Positions 6,151 to 12,070 of a DNA stretch of 15,630 nucleotides are shown here, piece after piece. A model generated the notes under the pieces. The model did no database searches, was not told the DNA's origin, and saw only the letters and a list, made by a program, of their open reading frames with translations. How positions within the stretch are numbered: position 1 is the first letter of the stretch; each line of letters starts with the position of its first letter. This stretch comes from an uncultured Christensenella sp. Lineage in GTDB: Bacteria; Bacillota; Clostridia; Christensenellales; UBA1242. The position numbers and the translations under genes were made by a program. The DNA lies in the NCBI GenBank assembly GCA_905203645.1, contig CAJKWP010000028.1, positions 1 to 15,630 of the forward strand. The letters are read 5' to 3'.

Positions 6151-8556
6151 TTATTTGTCGTCATCAGTTTTGTTGCCAACGTCAGATTTGTTATCAACTT
6201 GTTTTTCACTTGGCAAATTGTTTTGCTGATTTTCCAAATCGTTTTGATTTGCATCATCGTTTTCACTTAAATTATGTTCATTTTGCGTATTTTTGTCAAC
6301 ATTTTGGTTGTCATTTTGCAAATTTTGCTGTGGATAAAGCACTTGATACAGGATATTGTTTTGTTTTTTGAACTGTTCAAAATCAAAATCGGCTTTGTCT
6401 TTTTGGATTTGATTGTCAATGATATCAATATATTTTTGATTTTCTTTCAAATAAATATCCGATTTCTTTTCAAACTTTTGATAATTTTCGTTGTAAAATT
6501 TTGGTGACGATGCTATTTGATAATCTATTTTTTTCATATTATTTTCCAAAAGCGTATCACTTTCTTGTTCAAGTTCTTGTATGTTTTGACAAAGTGTTGA
6601 CATCGCCTGTTCACTTTGGGTGTTTTGACTTTCCAACTTTTGTTGCATATATTCTTTCAAATAATCAAACTGTGCAAGTTCATTCAAGCGATTTTCAGAT
6701 ATTTTTATGCTGTTTTCAATTTTTTCAATTTGTCCAACATCCTGATTTTGCAAAGTGTTTTGTTCGGGCATGAGTTGAGATTGATACTCGTACCTTTGCT
6801 TTTCAAGCGTTTGTAAAAGTTTTTGGTCTTGATCAATTACACCTTGCATTTTTTTGATACGTTTTCCACGTTCGTATCTGTGTGCAACAAAGTATGGCAA
6901 AAAGCCCAAACACAAAAGTATCACACCGCCAATCAAATCTTTGACAATATTTTTTGCGGAAATTTGTGCATCAATGATAGTTTGGATTGTTGTGTACAAA
7001 ATCGCAAACATAATTAGCATAACTGCGATAGTTTTGAAAAATTTTACAAAGCCATTGTTTTGTTTTGGCAAGTTTTTTATGTAATAATTTTTGTTTGAAA
7101 GTTGTTTTTTGAGTTTTGCAATCTTTTTGTCAGCCATTACAATGTTTTGTTGCAACGTTTTTTGTTTTTTTGAATTTGTGTTGTCAAGTTGTGAGTATTG
7201 TTGTTTGGCTTGATAAAGCGAAACCAAGTCTTGTTGATAGGATGCGCAAATTTGGTCTACTTTTTCAAAGTTTTCAAGTTTGGAAAAAAAGTCTGCGGAT
7301 TTTTTTTGAAAGGTCTGTTGTTCTTTTGCGGTTGCAAATCTTTTTGCGTTTTCAAAATTATATCTTAATTTTTGTTCCAATTCGGTGCCGTGAACAGTCT
7401 TTGGGTCAATGGAAAAATAGTCGGTCAAAAAGTTTGTCATAACCCACCAGCCTTGACTTTTGCGTGGATACATATCTATTGTCTGATCCAAAATGTCAAT
7501 GGCTTTTTGTTTTTCACCGATATCAAAATAGCCAGTTGCTCTGTCCAAGCGATCTTTGAAAGTTTCTCTTGAACCTTGCAATTTTTTTTCGACTATATCA
7601 AAAATTTGTTCTTGGCTGAAAGGTACAAATTCTTTTTGAGAAAAGTTGTCTGATTGGTGTTCAAGTTTCAACTTGATTGCATCGGCTATTTCGATTTCAT
7701 ATCCTCCCGCTGGATATTTTTGCAAGTTTACACCCTGTTTGCGGAATATTGGTGGCAAGTCGATTTCTTTCAAATTTTCAAATACTGCAATAGTGCGATC
7801 TTCAAGTCCTTCTTCATTTGCCCTGTCACGGAATCTTGTCCATTCGTTGCGAACCCAAGGTGCTTGCAAAAATTCTGGGTCAGTCAAAACCAAAACAAAA
7901 TATTTGCAGGTGTAAAGTGCTTTGTAAATAATAGGCTCATAATCTTGCCCCAAACGATTTTTGAGCGTTACTTCAGAAAAGAACGTTTTGATTTGACGTC
8001 CTTCAAGTTCGTCATAAATTTTACGTGCTACTGTTCGGTCTTTTGTTGGCGAGCCGTCTTCGTTTGAAGATTTGAAACAAACAAAAACATCAAAATCGCT
8101 TTCGCTGTTGATTTTTTGTTTTATGCTCTGTTGCAAAAGGTCAATTTTTTGCGCTTGTTGTTCAAACTGTTTTGCCTGTTCTTCATCGGCAAATTTGATT
8201 GCTTTTTTGTAAAATTCATCATCGAAAATACTGTGTCTGATTGTGCGTCTGCAAGTGGGAACAAGTTCGCCGTTTTTGTCTTCGACATAATCAATTCCAA
8301 ATGTACTGAGCACCACACCCCAGTACGCATCTGCATCGGTTTCATCTTCTTTTATTGCAATTTGATAAGCCAAAATTGCACTGTCATAATCGCCCTTTAA
8401 CCTTGAAACGTTTGCTTGGTTCAAAAGCGAAATAAGTCTTTCAGATTTTTGTTGTTTGAAATGATAAGTTGCACCACAAAACTTGCAACGACCGGACAGA
8501 CCATCTTCGCTTAAAATCAAGTCACCTTTGCATTGTGTGCACCTTAAAAGTTCCAT
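6151..8556 (-). CDS. Zinc-ribbon, TIR-domain, two-TM coiled-coil protein
   Basis: 801 residues. Domains in order: zinc ribbon (C6xxC9 ... C24xxC27); TPR-like helices (about 43-80); TIR domain (154-295) starting DFDVFVCFKSS, with a strand YFVLVLTDPEFL and the motif APWVRNEW, whose E238 aligns with the catalytic Glu of NAD-cleaving TIRs (SARM1 DWVHKE); a helical TPR-like middle (about 330-440); a coiled coil (445-490); two TM helices (about 506-526 and 540-558); and a cytoplasmic coiled coil (565-755) with an Asn/Asp/Gln-rich acidic tail. Both large parts should be cytoplasmic. TIR enzymes hydrolyse or cyclise NAD in immune signalling and cell death. A Zn-ribbon membrane protein next to an SPFH gene recalls Bacillus YdjG-YdjI. 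Start ATG 8556 has AAAGGAA. It is the largest member of the operon; its trigger is unknown. Confidence 0.88.
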   Translation of the reverse strand: MELLRCTQCKGDLILSEDGLSGRCKFCGATYHFKQQKSERLISLLNQANVSRLKGDYDSAILAYQIAIKEDETDADAYWGVVLSTFGIDYVEDKNGELVPTCRRTIRHSIFDDEFYKKAIKFADEEQAKQFEQQAQKIDLLQQSIKQKINSESDFDVFVCFKSSNEDGSPTKDRTVARKIYDELEGRQIKTFFSEVTLKNRLGQDYEPIIYKALYTCKYFVLVLTDPEFLQAPWVRNEWTRFRDRANEEGLEDRTIAVFENLKEIDLPPIFRKQGVNLQKYPAGGYEIEIADAIKLKLEHQSDNFSQKEFVPFSQEQIFDIVEKKLQGSRETFKDRLDRATGYFDIGEKQKAIDILDQTIDMYPRKSQGWWVMTNFLTDYFSIDPKTVHGTELEQKLRYNFENAKRFATAKEQQTFQKKSADFFSKLENFEKVDQICASYQQDLVSLYQAKQQYSQLDNTNSKKQKTLQQNIVMADKKIAKLKKQLSNKNYYIKNLPKQNNGFVKFFKTIAVMLIMFAILYTTIQTIIDAQISAKNIVKDLIGGVILLCLGFLPYFVAHRYERGKRIKKMQGVIDQDQKLLQTLEKQRYEYQSQLMPEQNTLQNQDVGQIEKIENSIKISENRLNELAQFDYLKEYMQQKLESQNTQSEQAMSTLCQNIQELEQESDTLLENNMKKIDYQIASSPKFYNENYQKFEKKSDIYLKENQKYIDIIDNQIQKDKADFDFEQFKKQNNILYQVLYPQQNLQNDNQNVDKNTQNEHNLSENDDANQNDLENQQNNLPSEKQVDNKSDVGNKTDDDK

Positions 8557-8581
8557 ATTTTTCCTTTATTTTTAATTTTTT

Positions 8582-8983
8582 TTATTCATTACTTTCAAAT
8601 TGTGAACGTTCTACAATCAAAAGTTCAAGTTCTCCGATGCGTTTTGAAACCAAATGAAACACACCTTTTGAAACTGCTCTTGAAACGTCCACTTTCAAAT
8701 CGTCAATGCGTTCTGTTATTCGTTTGTCTTGTTCAAGTGCATTTTTTGATGGTTCAAAATATTTTATTTTTTCTTGGATGCCTTCAAGTCTTTCTTTTAT
8801 TTCAACATACATTCCGCAAAGGACAATCAAGTAATCAAGTTTGCCTTGCATTGATTGCAAAAGTCTTTCGTCTTGTTCAAAAAATTTTTGATTGTTTTTT
8901 TGCTTGGAGTTTGTCAAAAAAATTATTACGCACACCAACAAGCAACCTGCGATGACAATCAAAAGCCATCCCCACCACTGCAT
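8582..8983 (-). CDS. Single-TM coiled-coil protein
   Basis: 133 residues. It begins with a Trp-rich TM helix (residues 2-24, MQWWGWLLIVIAG...), followed by a short basic stretch and a cytoplasmic helical region (about 30-125) with heptad character. There is no signal peptidase motif, so it should be an N-terminal anchor. I do not recognise a family. Its place between the SPFH and TIR genes, with 11 nt to the first and AAGGAGA overlapping that gene's stop codon, indicates it is a structural part of the same membrane system, perhaps an adaptor comparable in role (not proven in sequence) to the small membrane partners of SPFH proteins. Confidence 0.75.
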   Translation of the reverse strand: MQWWGWLLIVIAGCLLVCVIIFLTNSKQKNNQKFFEQDERLLQSMQGKLDYLIVLCGMYVEIKERLEGIQEKIKYFEPSKNALEQDKRITERIDDLKVDVSRAVSKGVFHLVSKRIGELELLIVERSQFESNE

Positions 8984-8994
8984 AAGTTCTCCTT

Positions 8995-9759
8995 TTATTC
9001 CAAAAGCATTTCGCCTTCATTTTCAAAATCTGCTTTATTTTGATTGTTTTGTACATGTTCTTTTTTGTTTTGAGTCAAATTGTCATATTGGTCAAAATTT
9101 TTGTTTTGATAATCTTTCATTTTTTGTGTTTCTTTTTGCAAATCTTTTTGTTGTTTTTTTGCAAAATTTTCCATTTGATTGGCAAGCAATATTTGCATGT
9201 TTTTTTGCTTTATTTTTTCAAGTTCAAGTTCATCAACAAGTACACGTAAAGTCATAAAGTTTGAGCATCCAATTCCAAACATATTTTCAAGTTTTTGCCC
9301 AAGTTCAATCCTGAACACACGTGACATTTCGGATTTGAAAGTTTCGATTTTTGTGGGGTCAAGGTCGTTTTGATTTATGTATTTTTTCAAAAATATATCC
9401 AGTTGATTGGCTGTTATTGGGACAAGCAAATCATGCAAATCGTCTTCGTCAAATTTTTGTTTTCCGTTCAATACATCACAAAAAAACTTTTTGAAATTTT
9501 TTATTTGCACTTGCATTTCGCCACTCAGTCCCACGTGCAACAAATCGTCGTTTACGTCAAAAACGATTTTTTCCCTTGTTCCCCAAAATACGTCGAACTT
9601 TGCATTTTTGACAAATATAATTTGCACACCTGCGGGATAGGTTTTTTCCTTGTCAAGTTCATGAATTTTTTGATCAAAAAATACAAGCGTTTCGTACCCC
9701 TGTTTTGGCTGTATTTTTGACTTTTTTTGTTGTGTTTGAATTTCAAATATTTCTTGCAT
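8995..9759 (-). CDS. SPFH-domain protein, YdjI-like
   Basis: 254 residues, no TM helix. Residues about 20-175 have the beta-rich then helical layout of an SPFH (stomatin/prohibitin/flotillin) domain: YETLVFFDQKIHELDKEKTYPAG, then the triplet WGT (59-61) followed by a beta strand, and GLSGEMQVQIKNFKKFF (77-93). The WGT triplet and G-x-MQVQIKN pattern are typical of the bacterial YdjI-type (virion core protein-like) SPFH group. A coiled coil (178-225) and an Asn/Lys-rich tail follow. In B. subtilis, YdjI lies in the pspA operon and helps bring PspA, an ESCRT-III relative, to membrane. It is the first gene of the set, 35 nt after rplI. The ribosome binding site (AAGAGA) is weaker than those downstream. 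Confidence 0.72.
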   Translation of the reverse strand: MQEIFEIQTQQKKSKIQPKQGYETLVFFDQKIHELDKEKTYPAGVQIIFVKNAKFDVFWGTREKIVFDVNDDLLHVGLSGEMQVQIKNFKKFFCDVLNGKQKFDEDDLHDLLVPITANQLDIFLKKYINQNDLDPTKIETFKSEMSRVFRIELGQKLENMFGIGCSNFMTLRVLVDELELEKIKQKNMQILLANQMENFAKKQQKDLQKETQKMKDYQNKNFDQYDNLTQNKKEHVQNNQNKADFENEGEMLLE

Positions 9760-9794
9760 TTTTCTCTTTTATTTTGTGCCACTCAGATATGTTT

Positions 9795-10238
9795 TTATTC
9801 GGCAACAACTTCCAAATTTATTGTTGCGGTTACTTCGGGATAAAGGCGCAATGCGATTTTATAGTTCCCGATTTCTTTTATTGGTTGGTCAAGCAAGATT
9901 TTGCGTTTGTCGATATCTTTGCCCATTTTTTCAAAAACGCTTGCAATTTCTTTGGATGTAATGCTTCCAAATATTTTGCCGTTGTCACCAACCTTGATTG
10001 ACATTTTGATGTTTGTGCCGTCAAGATTTTCTTTTTGCTTCAAGGCTTGTTGACGTTCTTGTTCCTTGTGATATTCCTTTGATTGTTTTTGAGATTGACT
10101 TATTGTTATCTGAGTTTTGTCGGCAATTTTGGCAAGATTGTTTTTCAGCAAAAAGTTGCGACCGTATCCATCGGCAACTTCCTTGATCTCGCCTGCCTTT
10201 CCTGTTCCTTTTACATCTTTTAACAATACTACTTTCAT
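9795..10238 (-). CDS. rplI: 50S ribosomal protein bL9
   Basis: 147 residues, the normal size for bL9. The N-terminal domain reads MKVVLLKDVKGTGKAGEIKE, then VADGYGRNFLL (rRNA-binding part), then a long Lys/Gln-rich connecting helix, and a C-terminal domain with GKIFGSITSKEIA and a final ALRLYPEVTATINLEV. It binds 23S rRNA near the base of the L1 stalk. Start 10238 is chosen over the in-frame ATG at 10358 because the family starts at MKVVLLxDV and a GGGAG site lies just before it. The gene usually lies next to gdpP and dnaB/dnaC-type genes in Bacillota; here the membrane-remodelling operon follows it with a 35-nt gap and no visible terminator, so they may be co-transcribed. Confidence 0.96.
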   Translation of the reverse strand: MKVVLLKDVKGTGKAGEIKEVADGYGRNFLLKNNLAKIADKTQITISQSQKQSKEYHKEQERQQALKQKENLDGTNIKMSIKVGDNGKIFGSITSKEIASVFEKMGKDIDKRKILLDQPIKEIGNYKIALRLYPEVTATINLEVVAE

Positions 10239-10242
10239 ACAT

Positions 10243-10250
10243 ACTCCCTT
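10243..10250 (-). promoter_or_regulatory. Shine-Dalgarno AAGGGAGT deciding the rplI start
   Basis: AAGGGAGT on the - strand is four bases before ATG 10238 and lies at the very 5' end of the predicted transcript. It supports 10238 and excludes the longer in-frame start at 10358, which lies upstream of the promoter. Confidence 0.8.
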
Positions 10251-10257
10251 CAAAGAA

Positions 10258-10286
10258 ATTTTACACAAAAAAGGATAATTTTGCAA
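10258..10286 (-). promoter_or_regulatory. Sigma-A type promoter for rplI and possibly the operon
   Basis: -35 TTGCAA (10281-10286) and -10 TAAAAT (10258-10263) with a 17-nt spacer. TTGCAA is its own reverse complement, but I see no good -10 for the divergent DUF1540 gene at the right distance. The leader would be about 13 nt. Confidence 0.65.
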
Positions 10287-10333
10287 ATAAAAAGCAATAC
10301 TATTAACAGAATAAAAAAAATTGGGAGATTGAC

Positions 10334-10642
10334 ATGGATATTCGTTGCAGAAAAACAAATTGTGAATACAACAACAAATTCACGTGCAGAGCCAAAGAAA
10401 TTTTGGTAAATCAACAAATAGTTTGCTCGACTTACAAAAAATGTGACAAAGATGAGCCCGACACAACAAAAACGATGTTTGAGCGTGCACCAGAGTACGC
10501 CCCACAACGTGACAGCAAAGCAATGAAGATAGGATGCAAGGCAAAATGCATTTTTAACAAAGACGGAATTTGCATTGCAAATGGAATAACAGTAAACGAC
10601 ATCAAAGAACATCCCTACTGCATGACCTACCTTTCAAAATAA
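10334..10642 (+). CDS. DUF1540-type protein with two Cys-rich repeats
   Basis: 102 residues with two copies of a Cys-rich unit. Copy 1 (about 3-35) reads IRCRKTNCEYNNKFTCRAKE, then VCSTY; copy 2 (about 66-99) reads IGCKAKCIFNKDGICIANG, then YCMTY. In each, Cys-x3/4-Cys-x7-Cys is followed by a final Cys 12 or 15 residues later. Four Cys per unit suggests metal binding. The first unit matches DUF1540, found in Clostridia and Bacilli, of unknown function. GGGAGA precedes ATG 10334. It is divergent from rplI and convergent with the phosphoesterase gene, 26 nt away; I see no hairpin terminator in that gap. Confidence 0.8.
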   Translation: MDIRCRKTNCEYNNKFTCRAKEILVNQQIVCSTYKKCDKDEPDTTKTMFERAPEYAPQRDSKAMKIGCKAKCIFNKDGICIANGITVNDIKEHPYCMTYLSK

Positions 10643-10668
10643 AGTATTCGTCGTTTCTGAAAACACCC

Positions 10669-11820
10669 TTAAGAAGGCATGTACCCATTTGTCTGTGGTG
10701 CCTGCATGATATTTCCAAGACCTGTTGTTGTGTCTATGTCCAAAATCGTGCCACCACGTTGTTCTGTTTGATATTTTATGCCAACGTAAGCGGTGTAATC
10801 AATGCTCATTCCGTAAGTTAATCTTACACCCTTGTATTCAATTGAAAAATTGTTGGTGTGGTCATGCCCGCAAAAAACGCCTTTTGTACTGCCCATTTCC
10901 ACCAAAGCGTCAAACATTTTTCCTGGAATCTCGGGGTCACAAATACGCCACCTATCTTTTGTACCAAAAAAGAATTTGATTTGGTCACTGCCCTGTTTGT
11001 ACAAATTCCACGCAGTTTCATATTCGTTGAGTGGAATGTGGATAAACATATAACTTGGGACAATGTTGCCATTTTTATCTTTGAGCGTTGCAATGGTTTG
11101 TTTGTAATATTCGACTTGGTCGTCGTGGATATTGTCGTATTTGAGTGGAGCGATTGTGCTGTTGCTGTCAAAAAGTGCAAGCGCCGACACCAAATCGCCG
11201 TTTTGCGACAAAATTTTGATAAAATAATTTCCCTGACCTGTGATATTTTCTGGTCCACGTTGGAACATACAATATTTTTGATTTGAGAAAAATTCTGAAA
11301 GTTGTGACTTGTTCCAATTTGCAAAACTTTCGGCATCATGGTTGCCATAAACAAGTGCCCAAGGAATTTTGAATCCTTCAAATACTTTTGCCAAAGTTTG
11401 TGCCATAAGTTTGTTGTTTGTGCAAAATGACCTTCCGATTGAAGGATAGATGTTGTCCCCAGTAAGAACGATAAGATCGGGTTTTGTCGCTTCAACCAAA
11501 TTTTTGACTGCTGTGATAGCAAGCCTGTCACGACTAGCAACTATTCCACTGCAAGAAAGGTGCATATCTGCAATTTGCAATACTCTTATTGGATTTGTAT
11601 CATCGTCGTTTTTTATGTATCCAAATCCTTGTTCGTCAACACCAAACTCCAACTGACGTTTTGAGATTGGGTCAATAATATCCGCAAATTCATATATTTG
11701 TTTGTTGCCAACAATTTCCATTTGAGCGAGAGTTGTAAAACACACAAGAAGTATACAAAAGATTGTTGAAACAATTTTGCCAATAGTTTCTGGCGACAAT
11801 TTTTGTTTTTGTCTTTTCAT
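10669..11820 (-). CDS. Membrane-anchored calcineurin-like metallophosphoesterase
   Basis: 383 residues from ATG 11820, chosen because AAGGGGAC lies at 11825-11832; the in-frame ATG at 11850 overlaps the promoter. A basic N-terminus precedes a TM helix or uncleaved signal (about 13-33), so the enzyme should face outside. The metallophosphoesterase motifs are complete: ADMH (84-87), GDN (121-123), GNHD (159-162), H261 in FIHIP, and GHDH (318-321), which together bind two metal ions. The layout resembles the Dcr2/purple-acid-like branch of calcineurin-type phosphatases that hydrolyse phosphomonoesters or diesters; the substrate is unknown. It is a single gene with its own promoter, divergent from the ABC transporter. 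Nothing looks broken. Confidence 0.9.
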   Translation of the reverse strand: MKRQKQKLSPETIGKIVSTIFCILLVCFTTLAQMEIVGNKQIYEFADIIDPISKRQLEFGVDEQGFGYIKNDDDTNPIRVLQIADMHLSCSGIVASRDRLAITAVKNLVEATKPDLIVLTGDNIYPSIGRSFCTNNKLMAQTLAKVFEGFKIPWALVYGNHDAESFANWNKSQLSEFFSNQKYCMFQRGPENITGQGNYFIKILSQNGDLVSALALFDSNSTIAPLKYDNIHDDQVEYYKQTIATLKDKNGNIVPSYMFIHIPLNEYETAWNLYKQGSDQIKFFFGTKDRWRICDPEIPGKMFDALVEMGSTKGVFCGHDHTNNFSIEYKGVRLTYGMSIDYTAYVGIKYQTEQRGGTILDIDTTTGLGNIMQAPQTNGYMPS

Positions 11821-11824
11821 CAAA

Positions 11825-11832
11825 GTCCCCTT
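11825..11832 (-). promoter_or_regulatory. Shine-Dalgarno AAGGGGAC deciding the 11820 start
   Basis: The site is four bases before ATG 11820 and directly downstream of the predicted transcription start, so the longer ATG at 11850 is unlikely. Confidence 0.7.
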
Positions 11833-11840
11833 TTGTTGAT

Positions 11841-11868
11841 AGAATAGCACAAATCAAAAAAAATTCAA
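11841..11868 (-). promoter_or_regulatory. Candidate promoter for the metallophosphoesterase gene
   Basis: TTGAAT (11863-11868) and TATTCT (11841-11846) with a 16-nt spacer; each box matches four of six consensus bases. The leader would be about 14 nt. The rest of the 250-nt divergent gap is AT-rich with no clear operator. Confidence 0.45.
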
Positions 11869-11973
11869 ATTATTTTGTTACGTGAAAAATTGTTTGCAAG
11901 AAAACCCCAAAAATTCGGTGCAAGATTTTTGCAATTTTCGTATGTATTTGGGCAATTTTTTTTGCAAAATATT

Positions 11974-12001
11974 TTGTAATTCAAAAAAAAAGCATTACAA
12001 T
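11974..12001 (+). promoter_or_regulatory. Candidate promoter for the ABC transporter gene
   Basis: TTGTAA (11974-11979) and TACAAT (11996-12001) with a 16-nt spacer. The leader would be about 63 nt. A 6-bp inverted repeat (ATTACA 11995-12000 / TGTAAT 12040-12045) spans the -10 box and the leader; it could be an operator half-site pair but is short. Confidence 0.45.
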
Positions 12002-12070
12002 GTTTTGTTGATTAAGTTTGGCTTTTAGAGGCAAAAAAATGTAATCAAAAAATATAAAAGGAGAAAAGAC

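Noticed and set aside
6151..9759. Thoeris-type TIR defence system
   Set aside because: There is no ThsA-like partner (SIR2 or NAD-binding SLOG protein) in the window, and the TIR protein is a membrane protein grouped with ESCRT-like genes.
10287..10333. Promoter for the DUF1540 gene sharing the palindromic TTGCAA
   Set aside because: At 17 nt from TTGCAA the sequence is TAACAG, a poor -10; TATTAA occurs but only 14 nt away.
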